Assembly (NCBI GenBank): GCA_028275705.1
Contig: JAPWUD010000006.1
Coordinates: forward strand, 1-64,000
Length of the DNA stretch: 64,000 nt
Reading direction: 5' to 3'
DNA from: Desulfurococcaceae archaeon
GTDB lineage: Archaea; Thermoproteota; Thermoprotei_A; Sulfolobales; Desulfurococcaceae
The position numbers were made by a program, and so were the translations under genes. The notes beneath the pieces were generated by a model, which saw only the letters and a list, made by a program, of their open reading frames with translations, was not told the DNA's origin and searched no databases. Below are positions 7,934 through 16,308 of the stretch, in pieces (positions within the stretch are counted from its first letter, which is position 1; each line of letters starts with the position of its first letter).

Positions 7934-10311
7934 GCAACGTAGTCGAATAAACCCTTTCTACCCGTTGACGCTCTCTTCAACTGTGCTTCTGTAACCCCGA
8001 AATACTCGAGTATTCTGAGTGCAGCTGGGATTATCTGGTGGTCTATGTAGTAGTTGTAGTCTATTGCCTTGAGGTCTTTTACAAATGTGTATGGGTAGGC
8101 TCTATCGGATACAGACCCCGATCCCTTTAATACAACATAGCCTACTTTATCACCTACCTCTACTTTAAACCCCTGTTTCATCATTTTCCTCGCCGCACTA
8201 ACGTGTGGTGTTGTCGCTTCATACTCTTCAATTGGCTTAGTGAGGGTTTTCCATATTATTAGCTTCTCAAGTGGGATTTTACCCTGTGTTAGACTTGAAA
8301 CTATTGATCTAACGTATTCAATAGCCTTCTCAACACTCCTCTCCTTGAGGAGTATCTCTACAATGTTCTCCTGTACTTCACGCGCTATTTCAGCCCAGTC
8401 GCCTCTAACTGCTTCGAATCCAACAATATCTATTCTACCATCTTCGAGGAGACCCGCATACCTCTTCTTAGCCTCCGTGAAGAACACTCTCTTGTAGACC
8501 TTGTCTATTTTAATTTCAAAACCAAGCTCCTCTTCAACAAGCTCTGTAAACACTTTTACTTTATCAGGGATGTATGTGACGAACAAGGAGTCTGTGTCTC
8601 CATATATAGCCTTTAAGCCAAGTCCAGAGGCTAGCTCTACAGCTCTCTTAATCAACTGCCTACCCCACGCAGTAACTGCTTCAGCACATGCTTTGCAATA
8701 CCATCGTGCACCAGCCCAACCCATGTATCCATATGTAGCGTTAGCTAGGATCTTCACTGCTCTCTGCCTCTCATCTAGTATTCTATACTCGTAGCTAGTG
8801 GGTGGATACTTCTTCAACTCCTCTCTAAGCGCCTTCCTTAATTGTAGTAGTTTTGCTAAAACACTCTTGAAGAATCCCGGTGGCTCTGCCTTGAAGCAGT
8901 GTCCTACTTCGGGTGCTCTATAGTCCTCCTCCTCGTTGCATACATCTTCAACTAGTGTGTCCGGCCCCACATTATACTTGATCATTATACTGGGGTACAT
9001 ACTCGTGAAGTCTAAAACCGCTATGTCGTCGTGTATACCTGGAATAGGCTTGAAAACCACTGCCCCCTTATATGGCTCTGCTTCTCTCTCCTCTCTATTA
9101 GGTATTAACTCACCCCTCTTATAGGCTTCATACATTAAAACCCACTCTAGTCTAAACCCAACACTAGCGGCTCCAACTTGGTCTAGTGGTAGCCTAGTAG
9201 TGTATGATAACTGCATTGCAAATGGGAGGAATTTATCGCTCAAACCGAGAGTTGAGACTACATCGTCTGCATTGTACTTTAAGAGTAGTTTCCTCTTCTC
9301 TGGGTTTCTCCAGTACTGGGGGAACTCTGTGTAGTCTATGAGTACTCTCTCATCCCTCCTCATCACTCCCAGGTACTCGGCTACAACATCGAGGCTCTTC
9401 AACTTAATCTCGGGTATTTCCTCAGCGTAGTTGTAGAGATCCATGTTTATCCTACCTGGCACAGAGACGTGTCCATATGTACTAGTTGATGGTGGAGCCC
9501 CGATCTTCCTCCCAATGTCGAATCTAACTCCCAGTACCTTTGCCCTCTCTAGTAGGTAGGGCCAGTCAAATGCATTGCTATTATACCCCATTATTATATC
9601 GGGGTCTAACTCTAAGACGTAGTTGACGAACTCCTCTATTATCTTCTTGTCGTCTAGGTCTTCAGCTATAAATTGCTTTACACCACCCCCGGGTACACCT
9701 GTCCCAATAATTATCACTGGGTCTCTACCAGGCTTAGGGGATCCATGCTCTGTGTACACCTCTACATCGAAAACCATTACTCGTAGGTCTCTCGGTGGCT
9801 TAGAGTCTTCTAGTGACTTTACTTCGCCCACTACCTCGTATTCATTGTTTACTCTAAAGGACTTTGTAGATGGGATCTCTCTAACTCTCGCAGTGTGCCA
9901 TCCGCATGGTCTGAGCTCTTTGTCTAGTATATACCTCATGCTAAACCTTATATCAGCCTCTACAACGTCTCTAACGAATCCGAGTTCTCTAATTCTCTCT
10001 CTATACTTCCTCACAGACTCCGGTATAACTGTTGTTACTTTAAGTGCTTTCACTAGTCTACCATAATACCTCTTATCTACAACGTCTACTCTCGTGATGG
10101 GGGATCCAGCCTCGGAGAGAGTTTTCACCTTTGAGACTGCTTGTGATGGATCTGTGTTTTCACGTAGTATTACGTAGAAGTATGGTCTAAATGAGCGGTC
10201 TCTAATAACTACTCTCCTACCATCACGGGTAATACCATACATAATGATGTGTGGCTCTCCACCAATAACCTCGTACGTTACGTCGAGTAGGTAGAACTCT
10301 AGCTCCTCCAT
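7924..10311 (-). CDS. polB: B-family DNA polymerase with 3'-5' exonuclease
   Basis: Replicative-type crenarchaeal family B DNA polymerase. Numbering from TTG 10326 (800 residues), the exonuclease motifs are DVEVY (187-191), NSNAFDWPY (249-257) and YNADD (351-355); the polymerase motifs are A DFTSMYPS (439-446), B KILANATYGY (525-534) and C YGDTDS (575-580). All catalytic carboxylates are present, so both activities should be intact. I prefer ATG 10311 as start because a TATA-like TTTATAC centred near 10341 would start transcription almost at that codon and the TTG has no ribosome-binding site. There is no intein or insertion. Paralogue assignment (B1 versus B3) is not made here. Confidence 0.93.
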   Translation of the reverse strand: MEELEFYLLDVTYEVIGGEPHIIMYGITRDGRRVVIRDRSFRPYFYVILRENTDPSQAVSKVKTLSEAGSPITRVDVVDKRYYGRLVKALKVTTVIPESVRKYRERIRELGFVRDVVEADIRFSMRYILDKELRPCGWHTARVREIPSTKSFRVNNEYEVVGEVKSLEDSKPPRDLRVMVFDVEVYTEHGSPKPGRDPVIIIGTGVPGGGVKQFIAEDLDDKKIIEEFVNYVLELDPDIIMGYNSNAFDWPYLLERAKVLGVRFDIGRKIGAPPSTSTYGHVSVPGRINMDLYNYAEEIPEIKLKSLDVVAEYLGVMRRDERVLIDYTEFPQYWRNPEKRKLLLKYNADDVVSTLGLSDKFLPFAMQLSYTTRLPLDQVGAASVGFRLEWVLMYEAYKRGELIPNREEREAEPYKGAVVFKPIPGIHDDIAVLDFTSMYPSIMIKYNVGPDTLVEDVCNEEEDYRAPEVGHCFKAEPPGFFKSVLAKLLQLRKALREELKKYPPTSYEYRILDERQRAVKILANATYGYMGWAGARWYCKACAEAVTAWGRQLIKRAVELASGLGLKAIYGDTDSLFVTYIPDKVKVFTELVEEELGFEIKIDKVYKRVFFTEAKKRYAGLLEDGRIDIVGFEAVRGDWAEIAREVQENIVEILLKERSVEKAIEYVRSIVSSLTQGKIPLEKLIIWKTLTKPIEEYEATTPHVSAARKMMKQGFKVEVGDKVGYVVLKGSGSVSDRAYPYTFVKDLKAIDYNYYIDHQIIPAALRILEYFGVTEAQLKRASTGRKGLFDYVAKK

Positions 10312-10391
10312 AATGGGGTTCCTCAATTAATAATACTGTATAAACCGGGAAAAATAGATATCTTAAAGAGAGTGCAGTGTAGGAGTGTAGA

Positions 10392-11453
10392 ATGAAGATT
10401 CTTGGAGTTGACTTAAAACACGGTGTTGTAGAAGTACAAGTTGAGACCCTTGACGATCTATGGGTACTCTACAATATGATCAGGGAGAACGACGTAGTCT
10501 ACGCGAAGACAACGAGGGAGGTGAAGATTGGAGAGGGGAGTGAGGGTTCACGACTACCAATGACTCTAGGTGTCTTGGTTAAGAAAGTGGAGTTTCAGGA
10601 GTTTAGTAGTAAGATGAGGATTATGGGTATAGTGGTTAATGGACCCGAGAAGTATGGTGTTAGGGGTAAACACCACACATTGACTATTGGTGTTGGAGAC
10701 TCATTGAGAATAGAGAAGAAGGAGTTGAGTAGCCTTGACCTCGAGTTGTTGAAGAGGCAGGTTAGAGGGGAGAGATTGTTGCTTGTGTCTATAGACTACG
10801 ATGAAGTCTGTGTAGCTCTAGTGGCTGAGCAGGGTGTTAGGTATTTATGGGAGTCCAATCTTGGACTACCGAGTAAACACTACTCAGTTGACACTGAATC
10901 TCTTGTCAAGGGGTATTTGAAGCAAGTTGTTGACTATACTCTAAGTGCTTTAAAGAGCGAGGAGGTGAGCGCAGTAGTTGTTGTTGGACCCGGCGACTTC
11001 AAGAATCAATTAAAGACACTACTTAGTGAGCACACTAGTACACCAGTATACATGGATACTACTTCAACGGGTGGTTGTAAAGGGGTTTCCGAGGCATTGA
11101 ATAGAGATGTAGTAAGGAACATTGTGAGTGAGTTGAGCTTAGTTAAGGCAGCGGAGATACTAGAGGAGTTTAAAGAACTACTTGTCAAAGAACCTGGTTT
11201 AGTCACTTATGGACTACGTGAAGTGAGAGAAGCTGCGTTAATTGGCGCTATTCAAAAACTCCTAGTACTCGATGAGTTGCTGAGAACCCCGGTCGACGAG
11301 GATAGAGCCACAGTCTATGAAGCACTAAGACACGCATATGAGAGGAAAGCAGAAGTAGTTATTGTACCATCAAAGAGCGAAGTAGGAGTAGAACTCGCGG
11401 GCTTTGGAGGCATAGTAGCAATACTGAGATTCAAAGTATACAGCAATCCGTAG
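10392..11453 (+). CDS. pelA: mRNA surveillance protein Pelota (Dom34)
   Basis: Pelota resembles release factor aRF1 and, with aEF1A or ABCE1, rescues ribosomes stalled on mRNA. The 353 residues start MKILGVDLKHGVVEVQVET, with the N-terminal Sm-like region including DLWVLYNMIRENDVV and AKTTREVK, a central domain with VVVGPGDFKNQLKTLL, and a C-terminal eRF1_3-like domain ending with GFGGIVAILRF. This order and length match archaeal Pelota. An AGGAGTG element lies just before the ATG. It is divergent from polB with a 65-80 bp gap. Confidence 0.93.
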   Translation: MKILGVDLKHGVVEVQVETLDDLWVLYNMIRENDVVYAKTTREVKIGEGSEGSRLPMTLGVLVKKVEFQEFSSKMRIMGIVVNGPEKYGVRGKHHTLTIGVGDSLRIEKKELSSLDLELLKRQVRGERLLLVSIDYDEVCVALVAEQGVRYLWESNLGLPSKHYSVDTESLVKGYLKQVVDYTLSALKSEEVSAVVVVGPGDFKNQLKTLLSEHTSTPVYMDTTSTGGCKGVSEALNRDVVRNIVSELSLVKAAEILEEFKELLVKEPGLVTYGLREVREAALIGAIQKLLVLDELLRTPVDEDRATVYEALRHAYERKAEVVIVPSKSEVGVELAGFGGIVAILRFKVYSNP

Positions 11454-11596
11454 AGAACAATTCACAGTAAAGGAGTTAATGAGTTAACGAATTCCACAAT
11501 CCTCATTCAATAAACCCTTGATCACTATCCCTATTCCTACGGTAATGACCGTGCTTGTGGACATAGGTGGTATAAAATAAACACCCTTGATAGCGT

Positions 11597-11640
11597 ATTT
11601 ATAAACTTACCCCGGGTAAGTTAGATACCGGGGGTAAGTT
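11597..11640 (+). promoter_or_regulatory. TATA box plus palindromic operator-like site before AAA ATPase gene
   Basis: A TATA-like ATTTATAA (11598-11604) is followed at once by a perfect 19-bp palindrome, AACTTACCCCGGGTAAGTT (11604-11622), centred on C11613. A third half-site, GGGTAAGTT, repeats at 11632-11640 and runs into the TTG start codon of the ATPase gene. Placement between TATA box and start codon is where an archaeal repressor would block transcription. The binding protein is unknown. Confidence 0.6.
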
Positions 11641-12752
11641 TGCTCTTTGATCCAGGCGTAAAAACTAGTAAACGAGACCTCTTTGACAGAGAGAGGGAGT
11701 TAGAGGAGATCTTTGATGCCGTGAGAAATAGAGAGAAACTCATCGTAGTGTATGGTGTTAGACGAGTTGGTAAATCTAGTTTAGTTAATACTGCTCTAAG
11801 GGAGATAGGGGAGCCATTTGCAATAATTGATGTTAGAGCACTATACTTCGAGAGTGGATTCAGGGGTGTTTCCGAGTCTATTATCGTGGAGACCCTGCTT
11901 GGTAAACTCAGAGAGAGTGGGGTTTTATATGAAAAGTTTAGGGACATTCTTTCCGATTTGATCTCTAGAATAGAGTCTATTAGTATGGGTTTTATTGAGC
12001 TTAGAGTTGGTAGGAGACGGGGTTATCTAAGACTTATTGATGTTCTAGGCTTGATCGATGATTGGTGTAGGAGGAATGGGAGGATCTTCATAATTGCACT
12101 CGATGAAGCACAATACCTTAGGTTTTCCAATAAGAGGTATGATCTACTGATAGCTTGGTCTATTGATAATCTCAACAATATTCTCTACGTGCTAACTGGT
12201 AGCGAAGTTGGACTACTGCATGATTTCCTGAGATTAGACTCTATTGATTCACCACTTCGAGGTAGAGTGAGGAGAGAGGTGTATGTTGAAAAATTCAGTA
12301 TTGAGCAGAGTGTGGAGTTTCTTAGGAGGGGGTTTGAAGAGAGGGGGGTTGAGGTTAAAGCTAGTGAAATCGAGGAGGTAGTTAAGAAGCTGAATGGTGT
12401 ACCAGGGTGGTTGACTCTCTATGGATACTATAGAGTAGTGAGGGGGATGAATAATATTGATGCATTGAACAAGGTGCTTGAAGAGGGCACAGCGATTGTC
12501 ATCTCTGAGCTAGACAAAGTCATTGAGAGATCTAGGGATAGGTATACTGCGATATTGAAAGCGATTGCCATGGGATTCAAGAGGTGGAGGGATATTAAAG
12601 CATTTGTAGAGGCGAGGACGGGGCCAATACCCCCCAATAAGTTCAGTGAACTACTAGAGCGGCTTGTAAAGTATGGATATGTCAAGAAGATAAATGGAGA
12701 GTACACTATAGATGACCCAATAGTTAAACACGCTGTTTTAAGTAAGCTATGA
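11640..12752 (+). CDS. Archaeal AAA ATPase (PF01637-type)
   Basis: Belongs to the archaeal ATPase family of STAND/AAA-type proteins with unknown cellular role. Of 370 residues, FDRERELEEIFDAV precedes a Walker A GVRRVGKSS (39-47); Walker B is FIIALDEAQ (150-158); an arginine-rich sensor region LRGRVRREVYVEKF follows; and the last ~90 residues look like a winged-helix domain (KPNKFSELLERLVKYGYVKKI-like pattern). Start TTG 11640 overlaps the last base of a GGGTAAGTT half-site. It is convergent with a gene remnant that ends 9 bp beyond it. Often such genes are multicopy and mobile in crenarchaea; a second family member is at 42.8 kb. Confidence 0.85.
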   Translation: MLFDPGVKTSKRDLFDRERELEEIFDAVRNREKLIVVYGVRRVGKSSLVNTALREIGEPFAIIDVRALYFESGFRGVSESIIVETLLGKLRESGVLYEKFRDILSDLISRIESISMGFIELRVGRRRGYLRLIDVLGLIDDWCRRNGRIFIIALDEAQYLRFSNKRYDLLIAWSIDNLNNILYVLTGSEVGLLHDFLRLDSIDSPLRGRVRREVYVEKFSIEQSVEFLRRGFEERGVEVKASEIEEVVKKLNGVPGWLTLYGYYRVVRGMNNIDALNKVLEEGTAIVISELDKVIERSRDRYTAILKAIAMGFKRWRDIKAFVEARTGPIPPNKFSELLERLVKYGYVKKINGEYTIDDPIVKHAVLSKL

Positions 12753-12760
12753 CTACGTCT

Positions 12761-12915
12761 CTATCTCTCCACCGTATTAGTGTGCTTCCAGCCCATTATG
12801 TCGTGTGCGCAGATTAATCCAGAGATCACTACTCCCTCGACGCCTCCACCCGGGAATGTTGATGCTCCCACGAGGTATAGCCCTTTAGTCTGCGTCGTTG
12901 TTAATAGTCCTCCTA
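12761..12915 (-). pseudogene. C-terminal remnant of a phytoene-dehydrogenase-like FAD oxidoreductase
   Basis: On the minus strand a frame without its own start reads LTTTQTKGLYLVGASTFPGG and continues GVEGVVISGLICAHDI before a TAG at 12761-12763. GLYLVGAST-x-PGGGV is the classic C-terminal FAD-binding motif of CrtI/phytoene-dehydrogenase-like enzymes, which are normally about 450-550 residues. Only about 50 codons survive, and their 5' end overlaps the 3' end of the nucleotidyltransferase gene in another frame. The rest of the gene has been lost, probably by a deletion that also set the end of its neighbour. Confidence 0.75.
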
Positions 12916-13607
12916 ATTAATGGTTTTTCCCTCAATAGGCGCTCAATCGCCTCCTCGAAGCTCTCTCCCGGTGCTAGAGCTATTTTCGCGAATATTCCTG
13001 TTCTCCCCACTTGGTCTCTCCTAGTTAATACCTCTACTCTCTCCCTCACTATATCTACGCTAACGCCTAGTACTTTCGCAACGTAGTCTTCGTAGCCTGG
13101 GACTGGTGCTTCTAGGTGTCCGCTCTCCGTGGGTATTATCAACACCAAGTTCTTGTTAACCCCCGGTACTCTCTCATCTGCGAGTAGTTGGCTATAGGTT
13201 AATACACCACTATACTTGTAGAACTCTACTTCCCTCGGCTTATAGTTGAATAGGGGGAAGCTCACAGAGACTCTCTCCTCATCGTCTAGGTATATGATCC
13301 CCTTCGGCGTGGATGTTGGTGTTGCAGCTATAATGTACCTTGAGAACGGCTTAAAGCCCGAATCCTCGAGGATGTGCTCTACAATGAGGCCGGGGGTCTT
13401 TAGTGGAATCACTACGTCTACATCACTCTTCTCCCATACATCACCCCTAGCAGTGCTTCCATGAAGCCAGACTGTGAAGCCGTGTCTATTGAAAACCTCC
13501 ATTACTCTACGAGCTATACTCCTGAGATCCCTGAGTATACTCCAGTGTTTCTCATCATACACTACTTCCCTGAACTCCGGTATATTTCTAACCCTTGTTC
13601 TAGTCAA
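12885..13607 (-). CDS. Nucleotidyltransferase-domain protein (COG2413-like)
   Basis: A 240-residue archaeal protein with a pol-beta-type nucleotidyltransferase domain: HGSTARGD at 49-56 and the metal-binding DVDVV at 62-66, matching the GS-x(n)-DxD pattern. The downstream region (KGIIYLDDEERVSVSFPLF, then an EAPVPGYEDYVAKVLGVS block) agrees with an archaeal family of predicted nucleotidyltransferases whose substrate is not known. The final residues (about the last 10 codons) overlap a remnant of an FAD enzyme gene, so its natural C-terminus may have been changed by that deletion. Confidence 0.82.
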   Translation of the reverse strand: MTRTRVRNIPEFREVVYDEKHWSILRDLRSIARRVMEVFNRHGFTVWLHGSTARGDVWEKSDVDVVIPLKTPGLIVEHILEDSGFKPFSRYIIAATPTSTPKGIIYLDDEERVSVSFPLFNYKPREVEFYKYSGVLTYSQLLADERVPGVNKNLVLIIPTESGHLEAPVPGYEDYVAKVLGVSVDIVRERVEVLTRRDQVGRTGIFAKIALAPGESFEEAIERLLREKPLIRRTINNDAD

Positions 13608-13743
13608 TGTAGCTCACTACTACCTCGCTGTTTTCTCTCAATTATCAATTAATTAACTAAAAGTGCTAATTATACTCTCGCGGAGACTCCGTGGATATTC
13701 ATGGTTTAATAAGTACTTGACTATACTCTTTTGCAGGGTGTAG

Positions 13744-14820
13744 TTGATGAGTATAGTGTTGTTTTTGTTATTTGTATTGGTGACTTGGCTATTTATCAAC
13801 TTTGCCTATTTATTCTTGAAGACTAGGCTTAGTAGTGGTAGGACATCTATTGAGTTATACTATCGATTAGTAATGCTCGTGAAGAGGAGGTATGAGGGGG
13901 TTCCGCGAGTTGGCTATACTAGGTTTTTCAAGTACATCTTTATAGCTATATATGCTTTTGCACTTGTCTTCTCACTAATCACCCTTGTTCAAATGCTATA
14001 TGCGGGTTTATTCGCTAATGTTAAGACCGCTGTAATCCTTGTGCCTGGGTTGAATATCACGGGGGAGGATTTAGTGTACTTTATACTAGCTGTGGCTATT
14101 GGTGCTACTCTACATGAATACCTACATGCGTGGGCTGCATTGAAGACTGGTATACCTGTTAAATCATATGGATTCCTCCTAGCATTGATTATTCCAGCGG
14201 CTTTCGTGGAGATTGATGAAGGGGTTTTCGCTAAAGCAGAGAAATCGGTTAAAGTAGCTGTTTTAAGTGCTGGTGTGGCAGTAAACCTACTCGTAGCACT
14301 CGTCTCCACGGGTATAATAATGTTATTGGTTTCACCAACGGGGTTTATGATTAACGATGTGCAGTTTGGTACGCCTGCTAGTAGAGCTGGCTTGCAGCGT
14401 GGAGACATCGTGTACGAGATCAATGGATCAGAGGCTACGCTTGATGTTTTGAGAAGCTATATGTCTAGGAATGAGTCGTTGACTCTAAAACTGAGTGTCT
14501 ACAGGCCTGGAGTGGGGTTTATAGAGTTATTCGCTAGTAAAGAGCCAAGTGAGCGACTACTAGGTGTTCTAGTAGCGCCAGCACCCTCAAAAAACCTCCT
14601 AGAGCTACTCAATCCATTAGTATTCATAAGCGTAGTTAAGGCAATTACGTGGATCTACATAGTAAACTACAGTCTAGCATTCATCAATACACTACCACTA
14701 TTCATAACAGATGGAGGTAGAATAGTGAGGGAAGTAGCTGGTAGGAGAATAGGAGACATAATAAACTACGCTACACTAGTAGCACTCATAGCAGCACTAT
14801 TATTCACAGCGAGAATATAG
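13744..14820 (+). CDS. Membrane-embedded site-2-type metalloprotease (M50) with PDZ domain
   Basis: Predicted intramembrane zinc protease. An N-terminal TM helix and a second near 63-85 precede the zinc motif HEYLH (124-128) in a hydrophobic segment. A PDZ domain spans about 203-265 (NDVQFGTPASRAGLQRGDIV). The third metal-ligand motif NTLPLFITDGG (315-325), with the family N-x-x-P-x-x-x-x-DGG form, lies in a late TM segment. TTG 13744 and ATG 13747 are adjacent; the ATG is likelier. Active-site residues appear complete. The SRP RNA gene begins on the other strand right after the stop. Confidence 0.88.
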   Translation: MMSIVLFLLFVLVTWLFINFAYLFLKTRLSSGRTSIELYYRLVMLVKRRYEGVPRVGYTRFFKYIFIAIYAFALVFSLITLVQMLYAGLFANVKTAVILVPGLNITGEDLVYFILAVAIGATLHEYLHAWAALKTGIPVKSYGFLLALIIPAAFVEIDEGVFAKAEKSVKVAVLSAGVAVNLLVALVSTGIIMLLVSPTGFMINDVQFGTPASRAGLQRGDIVYEINGSEATLDVLRSYMSRNESLTLKLSVYRPGVGFIELFASKEPSERLLGVLVAPAPSKNLLELLNPLVFISVVKAITWIYIVNYSLAFINTLPLFITDGGRIVREVAGRRIGDIINYATLVALIAALLFTARI

Positions 14821-15110
14821 TAGCCGCGGGCAGAGCTCCACGTGCAGCCCGCAAACACCCACCAGAGCCATCTCACGCCGACTCCCCCCGGTGACCCATG
14901 AACGCTGGCGTCCGGGGTTAGGTTGCTCCCTTCCGGGCCTGGCCTGGTTCCCCCAGCTAAGGCGGTTCACCCCCTCTCTCCAGAGGGGGCTCCGCCTCCG
15001 CCAGCCCCATGGGGCGGGGTTCATTGCCTCTGCGTGAGGGGTGATGGGTGTTTGCGGGCTGTACGTGGTTTCTGCCCCGGTGGTCCGGGGCCTTCCCCTG
15101 CCCGCGGCTA
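14821..15110 (-). ncRNA. ffs: Signal recognition particle 7S RNA
   Basis: A strongly G+C-rich block in a moderate-G+C genome. Read on the minus strand it begins GCCGCGGGCAGGGG and ends CTCTGCCCGCGGC, so the two ends pair to close the molecule. Inner arms also pair: CAGCCCGCAAACACCCA near the 5' side against TGGGTGTTTGCGGGCTG near the 3' side (helix 5). The SRP54-binding helix 8 core, CCAGGCCCGGAAGGGAGCA (about 14930-14950 region), is present with its GGAAG loop element. Length near 290 nt fits archaeal SRP RNA. Ends are placed by pairing and may be off by a few bases. Confidence 0.93.
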
Positions 15111-15138
15111 GTATATACTTTGTTGTGGGGTTTAATTA

Positions 15139-15150
15139 CTCTTTATAATA
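15139..15150 (-). promoter_or_regulatory. TATA box of the SRP RNA gene
   Basis: TATTATAAAG on the minus strand overlaps the end of the threonine synthase gene and lies about 25-30 bases before the paired 5' end of the SRP RNA. A second TATA-like GTATATAC (15111-15118) is too close to that end to act for it. Confidence 0.5.
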
Positions 15151-16210
15151 GTGTTTTAAGCCCTGACCCTGTTAGAACCATGAGTATACTTGAATTACTC
15201 GGTATTTTCTCCCTTAATTTCCAGTATGCTGCGTACACTATTGCCGAGGTTGGCTCTACTAGGAAGCCCATTTGCCACAGTTCACTGTGTGCTCTAGAGA
15301 TCTCTGTGTTTCCAACCAATACTACGTCTCCACCATACTCTCTGATTTTCCCAGCAATCTCCCCCGCTCTCGGTGGGTTGTAGACCATTACTCCATCAGC
15401 TAGTGTTGAATCCTCTCCTTTCTCTTCAGCCCCGTAGAGTGCTCTATATATTGGCTGGCAGCTATAGCCCTGAACACCTATAATCCTCGGTGTTTTCTCT
15501 ATGAAGCCGCATTCTCTAAGTTTCTCAAAGCCGTAGACCACGCCTAGTAGTAAGCCCCCTGAGCCTATGGGGAGGATCACGTAGTCTGGCACTCCATAGT
15601 CTTCATAGACTTCGTACGCTATTGTAGCGTGTCCACTAATGTATAGTGGACTCCACAAGTGTCCAACATAGTAGACACCGGGCTCTCCAATGTACTCTTC
15701 AACTATTTGCGTTGCAGCAGTACGTGATTCAGCCTCTACAAGTCTCCCACCAAGCTTCAATACAGCCTTCTTCTTCCCCACTGGTGCAGTTCTAGGCATT
15801 ACTATAGTTGGCTCTAGGTTGTAGAGCTTAGAGTAGAGTGTTACAGATATACCTGTATTACCACTAGTGTCTACAACAGTCTTTTTATAGCCAAGCATGT
15901 AGGCGTATGCAATAGCTAGTGCAGTACCTCTATCCTTGAAGCTACCACCGGGGTTTAAGTAGTCTAGTTTAAAGAGTAATGTGTGTCCACTGGCTTTCTC
16001 AGAGACGAGTGGTGTGAGCCCCTCACCCCTCCACCTACTTGGCTTAAATGGTGTAAACCCCGAGTACCTCTCCCACACAACTCTACTATCAGAGACCCTG
16101 CACTCCACTGGGTAATCTAAGCTTAATGGACTGCCGCAGCGAGGGCACTTCCAGTAGTATACTCTAGATGCATCCTCCTCGAAGCCGCAGTAATTACACC
16201 TCCACTTCAA
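15143..16210 (-). CDS. thrC: Threonine synthase
   Basis: PLP enzyme making threonine from O-phosphohomoserine. The 355-residue sequence has a short N-terminal zinc-ribbon-like element (C5, C8, C22, C25), then GEGLTPLV, the PLP-lysine motif GGSFKDRG (K92), VVDTSGNTGISVTLYSKL, and the glycine-rich phosphate-binding loop LPIGSGGLLLGV. This layout is that of archaeal type threonine synthase. Start is TTG 16210. Cysteate synthase and other close homologues share the fold, so specificity is by overall similarity. Confidence 0.87.
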   Translation of the reverse strand: MKWRCNYCGFEEDASRVYYWKCPRCGSPLSLDYPVECRVSDSRVVWERYSGFTPFKPSRWRGEGLTPLVSEKASGHTLLFKLDYLNPGGSFKDRGTALAIAYAYMLGYKKTVVDTSGNTGISVTLYSKLYNLEPTIVMPRTAPVGKKKAVLKLGGRLVEAESRTAATQIVEEYIGEPGVYYVGHLWSPLYISGHATIAYEVYEDYGVPDYVILPIGSGGLLLGVVYGFEKLRECGFIEKTPRIIGVQGYSCQPIYRALYGAEEKGEDSTLADGVMVYNPPRAGEIAGKIREYGGDVVLVGNTEISRAHSELWQMGFLVEPTSAIVYAAYWKLREKIPSNSSILMVLTGSGLKTLL

Positions 16211-16308
16211 GTACTAAGCACCTGTAAGTACTTGTCTAGATTATTTAAACAAGTATATAAAGTATTATTTATTACCCATATTAAGGCATTCCTCCTAACG
16301 GGTGAGCT

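Noticed and set aside
11564-11577. 14-base match ATAGGTGGTATAAA shared with about 61280
   Set aside because: Two short matches without further flanking similarity can arise by chance in AT-rich intergenic DNA.
14800-15111. Open frames of 62-111 codons on both strands around 14.8-15.4 kb
   Set aside because: They fall on the G+C-rich SRP RNA or on the opposite strand of threonine synthase and have no protein-like sequence.
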